Shown here: piece after piece, positions 52,985-61,098 of the stretch
How the letters are laid out: each line of letters starts with the position of its first letter
Position numbering within the stretch: position 1 is the first letter of the stretch
Assembly: GCA_964586225.1 (NCBI GenBank)
Contig: CAZPHD010000009.1
Span: forward strand, 8,036-72,035
Origin: JANJUB01 sp964586225
GTDB lineage: Bacteria > Armatimonadota > Fimbriimonadia > Fimbriimonadales > Fimbriimonadaceae
Direction: 5' to 3'
Length of the DNA: 64,000 bases
Notes under the pieces: generated by a model
Database searches by the model: none
What the model was told of the DNA's origin: nothing
Seen by the model: only the letters and a program-made list of their open reading frames with translations
Translations under genes and position numbers: made by a program

Positions 52985-54469
52985 CTAGAGCTCATAAATC
53001 GCGCGATACTTGGCATCCAATCCCGCGAGGTAATCCTCGGCGCCCATCGGCTTACCGGTCACCCGCATCACCAACTCCTTTGGCGCATACTTGCGACCCT
53101 GCCGATAAACCTTCTCTTGAAGCCATCCAAGAATCGGCGCGAACTCGCCGCGGGCGATCATGCCGTCCACATCGCCGAGATCCGCGACCAGCTTGTTCCA
53201 GATCTGGTAGCTGAGGAGGTTGCCCATCGAATAGGTTGGGAAGTAGCCGATGGCCCCCATGGACCAGTGCACATCCTGCAGGCAGCCTTCCGAATCGGTC
53301 TTGGGCCGCACGCCGAGATACGCCTCGTACTTCGCGTTCCAAGCTTCCGGCATGTCGGCCACGGCGAGCTTCCCGGTCAACACATCGCACTCGATTTCGA
53401 ACCGAACAAGCACATGCAGATTGTAGGTCACCTCATCCGCTTCAACTCGAATGAACGACGGCTCAACCTTGTTGATCATGCGATACCAGTCGTCGAGTGA
53501 GAGGTCGGCAAGCGTCGGGAACTTCGCCTGGAGGTCGGGCAGGAACCGCTGCCAAAACGCCTTCGAGCGGCCGACGATGTTCTCCCAGGTGCGGCTCTGG
53601 CTCTCGTGGATGCCAAGCGAAACGCCGCCCGCGAGCGCGGTGCGATCCCACGCGTCTGGACTGCCCTGCTCATACATCCCATGCCCGGCCTCGTGGAGCG
53701 AGCCGAAGATCGCCGAGCCAATGTAGTCCTTGTACCGCGTGGTGAGGCGGACGTCTCCGATCGCGAACGTCGTGCAGAACGGGTGGGGCGCGGTGTCTTG
53801 TCGGCCGCGGTCGAAGTTAAATCCGATCGCTTTGACGATATGCTCGGTAAAGTCGCTCTGCGCCTGCGTCGGCCATTCGCCATAGAGCCGGGAATCGTCA
53901 ATCGATCGGCCTCGCTCTTTGATCGCCTTGACAAGATCGACGTTCGGACCCTTCAGGGCGTCAAACATGCGCACGCAATCGGCGGCGGTGGCACCTTCCT
54001 CATATTGGTCAAGGAGCGCATCGTAGATGTGGTCGGTATAGCCGAGGTATTCGGCCTCCTGCCGGGCGATGTCGAACATGCGCTCTAGGGTCGGCGCAAA
54101 TCCGGCGAAGTTGTTCTCCGCGCGAGCCTTCACCCAGTCCTCGTGGGCGATTGCCGACAGGCGCGTTTTCTCGGCAACAAAGTCGGCGGGAAGCTTGGTC
54201 TTTAGGTCGTAATCTCGTTGGAGCACACGCACCATGGCGATGTCATCTTCGCTGTTGGCTTCGCCCTTGGCCTGCTGAACGAGTCGCCCGAAGGTGTCGT
54301 CGGTGCTGAGCTCGTGGGCCATCCGGCTGAGAATTCCAACGTGCTCGGCGCGCGCTCCTGCCGCCCCTCGGGGCATGTAGGTTTGCTGGTCCCAGTCCAT
54401 GATGGCGATGGCGGACGAGAGGGCGTTGATGTCGCTGTAGCGGGCCTTCAGATCGTTCAGGGCAGACAT
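52985..54469 (-). CDS. Carboxypeptidase Taq (M32 metallopeptidase)
   Basis: A 494-residue metallocarboxypeptidase of family M32, with the zinc motif HEAGHG (FGSLHEAGHGMYEQ) and the family motifs HPFCTTFAIGDVRLTTRY, H-E-S-Q-S-R-T-W-E-N and IRVEADEVTYNLH. Usual family length is about 500. It removes C-terminal residues from peptides. ATG at 54469 is chosen over upstream codons, which run into a repeat element; a TAAACT box lies 7 nt upstream. Confidence 0.94.
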   Translation of the reverse strand: MSALNDLKARYSDINALSSAIAIMDWDQQTYMPRGAAGARAEHVGILSRMAHELSTDDTFGRLVQQAKGEANSEDDIAMVRVLQRDYDLKTKLPADFVAEKTRLSAIAHEDWVKARAENNFAGFAPTLERMFDIARQEAEYLGYTDHIYDALLDQYEEGATAADCVRMFDALKGPNVDLVKAIKERGRSIDDSRLYGEWPTQAQSDFTEHIVKAIGFNFDRGRQDTAPHPFCTTFAIGDVRLTTRYKDYIGSAIFGSLHEAGHGMYEQGSPDAWDRTALAGGVSLGIHESQSRTWENIVGRSKAFWQRFLPDLQAKFPTLADLSLDDWYRMINKVEPSFIRVEADEVTYNLHVLVRFEIECDVLTGKLAVADMPEAWNAKYEAYLGVRPKTDSEGCLQDVHWSMGAIGYFPTYSMGNLLSYQIWNKLVADLGDVDGMIARGEFAPILGWLQEKVYRQGRKYAPKELVMRVTGKPMGAEDYLAGLDAKYRAIYEL

Positions 54470-54476
54470 GGTCAAG

Positions 54477-54482
54477 AGTTTA
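54477..54482 (-). promoter_or_regulatory. -10 box, M32 peptidase (leaderless)
   Basis: TAAACT on the minus strand, 7 nt before the ATG at 54469. Confidence 0.5.
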
Positions 54483-54494
54483 CCGGTGGCGCAC

Positions 54495-54599
54495 GGTTTG
54501 TTCGGGTTAGCGCGGGTTTGCTCGGGTTGGTTAGGGGGTTCAGGATCGAGTCCGAGCCCATCCGAGCCAATCCGAACCCATCCGAGCCAACCGAGCCTG
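54495..54599. repeat. Inverted array of GGTTTGCTCG-type decamers (element E4)
   Basis: Four 10-mers (54495-54534: GGTTTGTTCG, GGTTAGCGCG, GGTTTGCTCG, GGTTGGTTAG) are followed by the inverse set (54552-54599: CCGAGCCCAT, CCGAGCCAAT, CCGAACCCAT, CCGAGCCAA). It uses the same 10-bp grammar as the element at 19421 and lies upstream of tRNA-Thr. Confidence 0.75.
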
Positions 54600-54641
54600 C
54601 CACTCCAGGCCATCCGCCGCGTGTGTCATAATTATGGTCGC

Positions 54642-54716
54642 GCCGACGTAGCTCAGTGGTAGAGCAGCTGTTTCGTAAACAGCAGGTCACCGGTTCGAAT
54701 CTGGTCGTCGGCTCCA
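54642..54716 (+). tRNA. tRNA-Thr (CGT)
   Basis: Acceptor GCCGACG/CGTCGGC, D stem GCTC/GAGC, anticodon loop TTCGTAA (anticodon CGT), T loop GGTTCGAATC, discriminator T, encoded CCA. It reads ACG codons and marks the left end of an integrative element. Confidence 0.95.
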
Positions 54717-54728
54717 GTTCATTTGAAC

Positions 54729-55751
54729 CTAAGCATTTTTGGCACCCTTGGAGCGAAGTTTATGCTTGGGATTTATACTTCTCTGCAATCGCTCACGTTC
54801 CACATGGATGTAGTGCATCTCCGTTGTGCGGGTGTCGGTGTGGCGCATCAGCCGTCGTAGCGTGTCCTTGTCGATCCGCTGGGCGAGCTCTGAGGCGAAC
54901 AAGCCACGCAGGTCGTAGACCGGGCAGCGAGGGACCCCAGCGGCATCACATGCCTCGTGCCAGACCGACGTGAGTGTCCGAGGATTCCAAGGTTGGCCGT
55001 CAGGGTTTGGGAACACATAGATCGAAGTTCTCGGCAGTTTCGCAAGGATGTTCTCGCAGAGCTCGGGCATCGGGACGGGTTGACGGCCCATTGCCGTCTT
55101 GGACGCACTGAGTGTGATCCAGCCATCCTCGATCTCCGACCACATCAGATTGAGCGCCTCGGCCTTCCGCAAGCCCATGTGGCGCATGAACCTCAAGATG
55201 GGGACAAAGCGAGCGTCGGCGTGTTGGATCACCTTCTCGGCATCCGCGCTGGTGATGACCTGCCTGGATTCGGGCGTGTAAGGGATCGGGTCGGCCAGTT
55301 CGAACGGGTTGCGCGTCGCCCATCCACATTTAAGGGCATAGCGGTAGAACGCGCGGCCGACGTCGCGGGTCAGCTTGGCGGTGCGGGCGTGTTCGATCTT
55401 GGCGAGCTGGCGATCAACGATGATGGGCTCTAGTTTGTCGATGCGCTGAGTGCCGAACAGCTTCTTGATGTAGGACTCGCCGACCCACTTGTAAGAACGG
55501 AGCGTCGAATCTCGCAGCTTGTTCTCTTTAGACTCGTACCAGATGTCGAACGCCTGGGCGATCTTCATTCCGGGAGCGGGCATCTTTCGAACTTCGCCTT
55601 CCTTGTGGGCAGCGACTCGGCTCCAAAAGTCGGATGTAGATTCCCCTTTGCGCTGCACAAGAACGTGACGCATGCCTCCGACGGTGATTTGGGTTCGAAG
55701 TCGCCCGTCTGCGAGCTTGGTGCCGGTGTTCTTGGGTCGAATGAAGCTCAT
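54729..55751 (-). CDS. Tyrosine site-specific integrase
   Basis: A 340-residue phage/ICE-type integrase: SAM-like N-terminal domain (about 60-145) and a catalytic domain with Arg195 (GLRKAEALNL), Lys218 (SASKTAMG), Arg282 (YDLRGLF), His304 (MRHTDTRT) and nucleophile Tyr314 (MHYIH). The position normally His before DLR is Tyr279, a tolerated but uncommon change. It would recombine the element with the 3' end of tRNA-Thr, 13 bp away. ATG at 55751 gives MSFIRPKN; the longer frame to 55943 overlaps the divergent excisionase-like gene. Confidence 0.92.
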   Translation of the reverse strand: MSFIRPKNTGTKLADGRLRTQITVGGMRHVLVQRKGESTSDFWSRVAAHKEGEVRKMPAPGMKIAQAFDIWYESKENKLRDSTLRSYKWVGESYIKKLFGTQRIDKLEPIIVDRQLAKIEHARTAKLTRDVGRAFYRYALKCGWATRNPFELADPIPYTPESRQVITSADAEKVIQHADARFVPILRFMRHMGLRKAEALNLMWSEIEDGWITLSASKTAMGRQPVPMPELCENILAKLPRTSIYVFPNPDGQPWNPRTLTSVWHEACDAAGVPRCPVYDLRGLFASELAQRIDKDTLRRLMRHTDTRTTEMHYIHVERERLQRSINPKHKLRSKGAKNA

Positions 55752-55941
55752 TGGGATGTTCCTGAATCGCGGCTCAAGGGCGACGATCTTGGCGTGGCTT
55801 GCGATGGACAGTGCGCCTGACGTTGAGCCGTGATCTTCCGCACTTCGGCGTGTCGATGAGAAAAATTCTGACACATCACCCACGCGACGCAACTTGACGT
55901 GTATGGTCGAATCAAGACACCAAGGAGGTGAAAGGACACAC

Positions 55942-56172
55942 ATGGAAAGAGCGTTCTACAAGATTCAGGAAGTTGCCGAGATCATCGGCCTCGGCAAGTC
56001 GATGACCTACAAGCTGGTTGCCGACGGGCACATCCCCTCGGTCAGGCTCGCGGGCACCAAGGCCCGGCGCGTCTCGCGGGAGGCCCTGCTGCGCTGGATT
56101 GAGGAGCAGGCATCGCAGGAGACGAAGCTTCAATCCGGCGTCGAGCCAATCACCGTTACCCACGAGAGTTGA
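55942..56172 (+). CDS. AlpA/excisionase-like DNA-binding protein
   Basis: A 76-residue protein with a winged helix-turn-helix of the excisionase/AlpA type: M-E-R-A-F-Y-K-I-Q-E-V-A-E-I-I-G-L-G, S-M-T-Y-K-L-V-A-D-G-H-I-P-S-V-R-L and the R-R-V-S-R-E-A-L-L-R-W end. Such proteins direct excision or activate integrase genes. It is divergent from the integrase and begins the forward replication gene set. The ribosome-binding site AAGGAGGTG lies 11 nt upstream of the ATG. Confidence 0.85.
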   Translation: MERAFYKIQEVAEIIGLGKSMTYKLVADGHIPSVRLAGTKARRVSREALLRWIEEQASQETKLQSGVEPITVTHES

Positions 56173-56203
56173 CGAATGGCTGCACCAACTCCTATGGAGA
56201 GTG

Positions 56204-57364
56204 ATGACGATGGGTGATCCGCTTGCAAGCGAGAGCCGCCTCGACGACATTCGCTCCCTTCGGCAAGCCGCCGAGGTAGCAGAGGATTCTCACACGACGG
56301 GTGCTGGGCCATTCGAGGCTTTCACTCTACGCCAGCTCTACGACGTCGAGCCTCAACCTTTGCTGGTCGAGAGTCTGCTGTCGCCGGGGCATCACGGGAT
56401 GTTCTATGGGGCACCCGGGTCGGGCAAGACTTTCGCAATCATTGACCTGATGGTTAGAGGTGCGCTGGGTCTACCCATCTTTGGCAAGCTCGGCGTTCAG
56501 CGTCCGTTCAAATCCTTGTTGTGCGCTGCGGAGGGGACGTTGGACAAGCTTGGTTCCCGCTTCATCACTACCGCAGCGCATCACGGGCTCGACCTTGATA
56601 GCGACATGATTAGGCTCATCCCCGACGTTCCCGCGCTATTCCAGCCAAGAGAGTCAGAGGGCGGCCTGGCGCAGTTCCTTCTCGCCCTTGAAGACCTGGA
56701 GCGTGAAGGCTTTCGTCCTGACCTGATCATCTTTGACACGCAGTCAGACCTTGTTATTGGCGGCGATGACAACAGCAATGCAGACGCCTCGATCGTCCTT
56801 GAAAACCTGCGCACTATCCGCGAGTCCTCTTCGGCTGCAACAGCAAACATCCATCATCCGACCAAAGACGGCGCTCACTATCGTGGTGCCGCGGTCTGGA
56901 GGCAAAAGTGCGATTTCATCGTGGAGATCACGGGTTCAGATAACCCTAGGATCGTCAGGTGCGACAAACTGAAGGACGGCGAGAAGTTCAAGCCGATCGC
57001 GGGGAAACTCGTTTCAACTCCGGACCCTCGCTACCCATGCAACGACAAGCTCAACTCGGCAGTCTTTGACTGGATCGAGGCCACCCCAAGACCGACCTCA
57101 GCTCAGCAAGAGCGGGCCAATAATCAGAAGAACGTGATCGCACTGCTGCGTGAAGAACATTCAGGTTCCGGGGCGAAGAACTCTCCGCCGTCAAATGCAG
57201 TCTCGTATCCCGCCCTCGCCAAAGCAATCGGTCTCTCACCAAACCCGGTGCAAAAGATCCTCAACCAGCTTTCCGATGATCCTGCGACTGGCGTTCGGCG
57301 CGGCAGAATCAAGAGCGGGGCGGTCTTTTGGTGGGACGAAACGTGGCGTGATGAAACTCGCTGA
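56204..57364 (+). CDS. RepA-like replicative helicase (AAA_25)
   Basis: A 386-residue RecA-fold ATPase: Walker A GAPGSGKT (69-76), Walker B LIIFD (174-178) and an H-H-P-T-K segment (217-221) typical of RSF1010-type RepA hexameric helicases; the C-terminal third looks like a winged-helix domain. It would unwind the element's origin. An iteron-rich stretch and a primase gene follow. ATG at 56204 is chosen from a GGAG 4-6 nt upstream; 56210 is an alternative. Confidence 0.85.
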   Translation: MTMGDPLASESRLDDIRSLRQAAEVAEDSHTTGAGPFEAFTLRQLYDVEPQPLLVESLLSPGHHGMFYGAPGSGKTFAIIDLMVRGALGLPIFGKLGVQRPFKSLLCAAEGTLDKLGSRFITTAAHHGLDLDSDMIRLIPDVPALFQPRESEGGLAQFLLALEDLEREGFRPDLIIFDTQSDLVIGGDDNSNADASIVLENLRTIRESSSAATANIHHPTKDGAHYRGAAVWRQKCDFIVEITGSDNPRIVRCDKLKDGEKFKPIAGKLVSTPDPRYPCNDKLNSAVFDWIEATPRPTSAQQERANNQKNVIALLREEHSGSGAKNSPPSNAVSYPALAKAIGLSPNPVQKILNQLSDDPATGVRRGRIKSGAVFWWDETWRDETR

Positions 57365-57388
57365 ACACACCTGGATCCTTGCCCGTCC

Positions 57389-57553
57389 ATATCACCCTGA
57401 TTTGGGCTTGGTGACATGGCAAAACTGGGCTCATACGAAGCATCTCTCTTTCAGATTCAACTTGAACTTGCCATGTCACCGTGATATCACCTTGAAACCA
57501 TGTCACATATGTCACCCCCTCTCCCCCCTTTTAATAGGGGAGGGTGATATGAC
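57389..57553. repeat. Candidate replication origin with iterons
   Basis: Between repA and primase genes, GTGA(C/T)AT-type repeats occur in both orientations at 57389, 57410, 57471, 57481 (the palindrome GTGATATCAC), 57498, 57507 and 57542, together with a C-run/G-run hairpin near 57515-57545. Iterons next to a RepA gene are typical of plasmid and integrative-element origins. The function is inference. Confidence 0.6.
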
Positions 57554-57570
57554 GCACATGAGACTCTGCA

Positions 57571-58755
57571 ATGAGTGTTAACTTCCAAGCCCTCAGAGAC
57601 TCTATAGACTTGACTGAAATCGCTCGGCGGTACACGACCCTGAACCGATACCTCCAAGGCCCATGTCCACTATGTGGCGGGCGCGACCGGTTCTACATCC
57701 ACAAGGGTGGCCAGCGGTGGGGTTGCCGTCGCTGCAACGGGAAAGGTGGCGACGTCGTTGATCTCGTCTCGCTGTGCGAGCGTATCTCCAAGGTTGAGGC
57801 CGCCAAGATGCTGACGGGTGACCAGTTCGTCACGTCATCAACACCTGCCCGACCCGCCGCGCCGAAGGAGCCATCGCCAAACATGCTCGATCAGGACTTA
57901 GCCAACGAAGTCATCGAGCGCGGAGTTAAGCTGCTCCCTGACTCGCCCGGTCTTGCTTATGCTGAGTCTAGGGGGCTTTCGCTCAAGACCCTTGCCCGTT
58001 ATGAGGTCGGGTTTGACCCGCTACGGTTTGATCCGCAAGCCAAGGTCAAGCGACCCGCCCTGATAATGCCGTGGATCGCAGCCGATGGAGCGGTTGAGGC
58101 AGTTAAGTTTCGGTTCATTGACAACGTCGGTGACCTGAGGTTCACTTCCTTGAAGGGGTCGTCTCCGCTGCTCTTTGGCGTCCATGCCCTTCCGGCCGCA
58201 CCGGTGGCCTTCGTGGTGGTCGAGGGTGAATTGAATGCCCTTTCCCTGGCTGAAGCCTACGGAAGAGAAGTTGCTGTGCTCAGCATAGGTTCTAAGGGGA
58301 ACCAACAGGGACTTCGCGCGGCATGCGAGATGTATCGGACCCGATTTTCTGGCGTCCGCGTGATCCTGTGGCTGGATGACGAGAACGACGTGATAACGGC
58401 TCGCAAGACGTTTGGCGGCAGGGTCGTTGGCCTGAAGTCACCCGATGCCCACGACGCCAACGTCATCCTGGTCAGCCATGGAGCATCCGGCCTTCGGGAG
58501 TTTCTGCTGCCCCATGATACCGATTCCTTTCCAGTCGAGCTCAAGGCGCTTCGCGATCAGGCAAACCGCGCGTCGTCCAGTTCAGGCTATCTAGCCGTAG
58601 CTCGCCTCATTGAAGCACTGTATGACAAGACGACCGATCCGAAAATCCGCTCGGAACTGTTCCGACTTGAAGCCCTGGCTGAGAAGAACGTTGCTCGGGC
58701 AGTGTCCGCAAAGTCTGCGTCCCCCATAGACCAAGGGTCCCTGAGTTTCAACTAG
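57571..58755 (+). CDS. DnaG-like primase (CHC2 zinc finger plus TOPRIM)
   Basis: A 394-residue protein with an N-terminal zinc-finger (C32-P-L-C35 and C52-R-R-C55), a linker, and a TOPRIM core with the catalytic Glu218 (VVVEGELNAL) and the acidic D269-D270-E271 (LWLDDEND). It resembles phage/plasmid primases that pair with a RepA helicase. With the repA gene and iteron-like region it suggests autonomous replication of the element. Its start ATG is 57571. Confidence 0.88.
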   Translation: MSVNFQALRDSIDLTEIARRYTTLNRYLQGPCPLCGGRDRFYIHKGGQRWGCRRCNGKGGDVVDLVSLCERISKVEAAKMLTGDQFVTSSTPARPAAPKEPSPNMLDQDLANEVIERGVKLLPDSPGLAYAESRGLSLKTLARYEVGFDPLRFDPQAKVKRPALIMPWIAADGAVEAVKFRFIDNVGDLRFTSLKGSSPLLFGVHALPAAPVAFVVVEGELNALSLAEAYGREVAVLSIGSKGNQQGLRAACEMYRTRFSGVRVILWLDDENDVITARKTFGGRVVGLKSPDAHDANVILVSHGASGLREFLLPHDTDSFPVELKALRDQANRASSSSGYLAVARLIEALYDKTTDPKIRSELFRLEALAEKNVARAVSAKSASPIDQGSLSFN

Positions 58756-58911
58756 TGCGCACGGCTGGCCGAAAACGGCATCTGTGTGACAGCTCGCAAC
58801 CCACACTTGCACCCGCCCGCGCTCAAGCGACGAAGCATCTGAACGATGATCCAGCTTGCCCGTGTGTCACATCCTCCACCATGTCGTCAGAGGATTACAC
58901 CGAACTCGCCC

Positions 58912-59155
58912 GGATGCCGCGTGTATGGCAACCTGCGGAATTGCAAACGTTGCGGACGCTCGATAATCACCAAGTCCGATGGGGTTTACCGCTTGGGGGC
59001 CCGTCCGAAGCGAGCGTTTCCACGATGTCCCGATAGGTGGCGCCGTTCACCCGGAGCGTCACGATGCGGCCGCGCGTCTCGGTATCCACCCCTGGGGGCG
59101 GCCCGAGAACCATCTCCTTTGGCCTTGCGCTCGGGGTCTTGGATCGAAGCATCGC
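58912..59155 (-). pseudogene. Truncated serine-recombinase 3' end (duplicated)
   Basis: About 245 bp with roughly 75-80% identity to the 3' end of the recombinase gene (59830-60075) in the same orientation. In it T-E-T-R-G, G-A-T-Y-R-D-I-V-E-T-L and G-K-P-H-R-T-W are readable, followed by a stop that the intact gene lacks; a frame change occurs near R-P-K-E-M. The catalytic domain is missing. It is a decaying duplicate of the intact recombinase. Confidence 0.75.
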
Positions 59156-59194
59156 GGGCAAGATGATCAACGGGCTCGGTGCGCTCTTTGCAAA

Positions 59195-59221
59195 CCCCTC
59201 GAAGGGTTGAGCTTCGAGGGG
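59195..59221 (-). terminator. Terminator of the recombinase-radC operon
   Basis: Perfect 10-bp stem CCCCTCGAAG/CTTCGAGGGG with a 7-nt loop, followed on the minus strand by TTTG; 46 bp after the radC-like stop. Confidence 0.75.
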
Positions 59222-59266
59222 GCCATTGTGGAGCTGATCACAGAAGAGAAGCGCTGCGCGTTGCTG

Positions 59267-59821
59267 TCATAGCACTCCTATGTCCCTAAGCGAAGTGTGC
59301 TTCGGGTTTCCAATCACCAGATGATCGAGGAGCGGAAGGTTGAGCACATCGCCGGCCTCTTTGACCTGCTTGGTGACTAGGATGTCTTCAGGGCTCGGGG
59401 TCGGGTCGCCGCTTGGGTGATTGTGAGCAATGATCACACTAGCCGCGTTGTTGATCAGCGCACGTCTGTAGATGGTCCCCGCGTTGACCATCGAGCTTGT
59501 GATGTCGCCCACATGGATCGCCTCGATGCCGATCACTATGGCTTTCGCATTCAAGAACACGGCAGTCAACGCTTCACGGTCGAAACCATCGAACCAATCA
59601 CGTAACAAGTCTCCTGCGTCGATTGCGCTGCGCACCTCGGCCGTTTGGTGAACGAACGTTCGCACAAGATGCCCGTTGGCCAAGGTCTGATTGCGCTCGG
59701 CACACCGGTAAAGTGCTTCGGACTTTGTCCGGCAACGCTCAACACCCAACCCGTCGCGAATTCTGATGACTGCCCATCGACTTGGCGCCAATGGGTCGCG
59801 TCCGACTTCGTATCGCGTCAT
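59267..59821 (-). CDS. RadC-like JAMM-motif protein
   Basis: A 184-residue protein with the RadC/MPN+ core: V-F-L-N-A-K-A-I-V-I-G-I-E-A-I-H-V-G-D, then I-A-H133-N-H135-P-S-G-D139. These residues match the zinc-binding JAMM motif. RadC family proteins are common on mobile elements; the biochemical role is not established. Its ATG (59821) overlaps the recombinase stop by 4 nt, so it is translationally coupled. It lies between two copies of recombinase 3'-end sequence. Confidence 0.87.
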   Translation of the reverse strand: MTRYEVGRDPLAPSRWAVIRIRDGLGVERCRTKSEALYRCAERNQTLANGHLVRTFVHQTAEVRSAIDAGDLLRDWFDGFDREALTAVFLNAKAIVIGIEAIHVGDITSSMVNAGTIYRRALINNAASVIIAHNHPSGDPTPSPEDILVTKQVKEAGDVLNLPLLDHLVIGNPKHTSLRDIGVL

Positions 59822-60477
59822 GATCGCACCCGGATGCCGCGTGTATAACAACCTGCCGACTTGCAAACGTTGCGGACGCTCGATATCGACCAAACCCGAT
59901 GGGGTTTACCTTGGGGTGGTTGGCGGAGATTGAGCGTTTCCACGATCTCCCGATAGGTGGCACCGCTTGCGCGGAGCTCGAGGATCTCGCCGCGCGTCTC
60001 GGTGTATTGGGCAGGTCGGCCGAGTTTCATCCCCTTGGCCTTGCGCGCGGCTAGGGCGTCCTTGGTGCGTTGGGCGATCAAGTCGCGCTCGAGCTCGGCC
60101 ACGAGAGCGAGGATGCCGATCGCAAACCGTCCCATCGGTGTGGACGTGTCGAGATCCGCGTCCAGGACGCGCAGTTGCCAACCCTCGGCTTGGGATTGCT
60201 TGGCGAGTTGCAGGAAGCCCAAAGCGGACCGACTGATCCGGTCGAGCTTCGCAGAGACGAGGATGTCGGCCTCGCCCGCCCGAAGCATGGTGATCGCCTC
60301 TTCGAGCCCTGGCCGGCTCATGGTCTTGCCGCTGTGTCCCGCGTCCTCGATGATGCGCACGATGGTCCACCCTCGCCGAATCGCCTCGGAGAGGATGGCG
60401 TTTCGTTGCGCGTCGAGCCCGGCGCCCGATTGCGCTTGTTCGTCCGTGCTGACCCTGATGTAGCCGATGGCGTTCAT
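59818..60477 (-). CDS. Small serine recombinase (resolvase/invertase)
   Basis: A 219-residue recombinase: N-terminal MNAIGYIRVSTDEQAQSG with nucleophile Ser10, the long arm and E-helix region (FAIGILALVAELERDLIAQRT), and a C-terminal HTH (GATYREIVETLN) ending in a Cys/Arg-rich tail. It would invert or resolve DNA between short sites. It is the third gene of an operon and overlaps neighbours by 4 nt on both sides. Confidence 0.9.
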   Translation of the reverse strand: MNAIGYIRVSTDEQAQSGAGLDAQRNAILSEAIRRGWTIVRIIEDAGHSGKTMSRPGLEEAITMLRAGEADILVSAKLDRISRSALGFLQLAKQSQAEGWQLRVLDADLDTSTPMGRFAIGILALVAELERDLIAQRTKDALAARKAKGMKLGRPAQYTETRGEILELRASGATYREIVETLNLRQPPQGKPHRVWSISSVRNVCKSAGCYTRGIRVRS

Positions 60478-60716
60478 CGTGAGATCACCTGCCATCGTGC
60501 GCTGGGGGATCGATTGAGTTCTGCCAGGAGTTGCGCTGCATCCTCGAAGGTTGCGAAGGTCGCCGCCTGTTCCAGGTCGAGCGTCACGTTGACCATGCAC
60601 CCCATGAACGACGTGATTGCTCGAAGGTAGTGGCGCTCGCCATCCCAGAGCACGTGGGCGCAGTCCTCGATGACGAGGGATAGCTGGTCTTCAAGTCCGG
60701 GGAGTTGGCTCATCAT
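60474..60716 (-). CDS. Small hypothetical protein (80 aa)
   Basis: An 80-residue acidic protein: an N-terminal helix (L-E-D-Q-L-S-L-V-I-E-D-C), a strand pair and an A-A-T-F-A-T-F-E-D-A-A-Q-L-L-A-E-L helix. Not recognised. It overlaps both the recombinase ATG (4 nt) and the stop of the upstream 93-residue gene by 1 nt, so all four genes look translationally coupled. Confidence 0.6.
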   Translation of the reverse strand: MMSQLPGLEDQLSLVIEDCAHVLWDGERHYLRAITSFMGCMVNVTLDLEQAATFATFEDAAQLLAELNRSPSARWQVISR

Positions 60717-60997
60717 TAGAACCTCACCCCGCACTCGATGCTGAACGTCGGTTGCCTTCCGGTCAGCTTGTGGTCGTTCGCGTACTCGCAGAGCGCCTCG
60801 TGGCAGTTTGCCTCCCAATCCGTCAGTCGCATTCCGGACCACCCCGGAAGGAAGCCGTCCTCGACCATTTCGGAAACCTCTTCGGCCTCGATGTCAATGA
60901 TCGTCAGGTGTTGGTTAGCTTTGGCGGTGAGCCAGAGTCGGCAGTCGCCCCGTTCGATATGGCTGCCGAACTCGGTGTTGTCTGTTGTCCAGTTCAT
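60716..60997 (-). CDS. Small hypothetical protein (93 aa)
   Basis: A 93-residue acidic alpha/beta protein starting M-N-W-T-T-D-N-T, with R-L-W-L-T-A-K-A-N-Q-H-L and a late C-x3-L-C pair (A-N-C-H-E-A-L-C). No family is recognised. It is the first gene of the minus-strand operon and lies directly behind the palindromic operator at 61073-61098. Confidence 0.55.
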   Translation of the reverse strand: MNWTTDNTEFGSHIERGDCRLWLTAKANQHLTIIDIEAEEVSEMVEDGFLPGWSGMRLTDWEANCHEALCEYANDHKLTGRQPTFSIECGVRF

Positions 60998-61057
60998 TTG
61001 TCTCTCGTCCTTGCGGCTCCGACCCTCTCGGGTTTCCCTCGGTGTACCGCTATAGAT

Positions 61058-61063
61058 AGTATA
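61058..61063 (-). promoter_or_regulatory. -10 box of the recombinase operon
   Basis: TATACT on the minus strand. The expected -35 position falls inside the palindrome at 61073-61098; no consensus -35 is seen. Confidence 0.5.
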
Positions 61064-61072
61064 GCGCAGGTT

Positions 61073-61098
61073 TTGCCAGAAACGAGCGTTTTTGGCAA
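61073..61098. promoter_or_regulatory. 26-bp palindromic operator
   Basis: TTGCCAGAAACG and CGTTTTTGGCAA are 12-bp arms separated by 2 bp, pairing at 11 of 12 positions. It covers the -35 region of the minus-strand operon, so a dimeric repressor or activator should bind there. Confidence 0.7.

Noticed and set aside
55616..55625. Copy of the tRNA-Thr 3' end as attR
   Set aside because: Only about nine bases (TCGGCTCCA) match and they lie inside the integrase gene.
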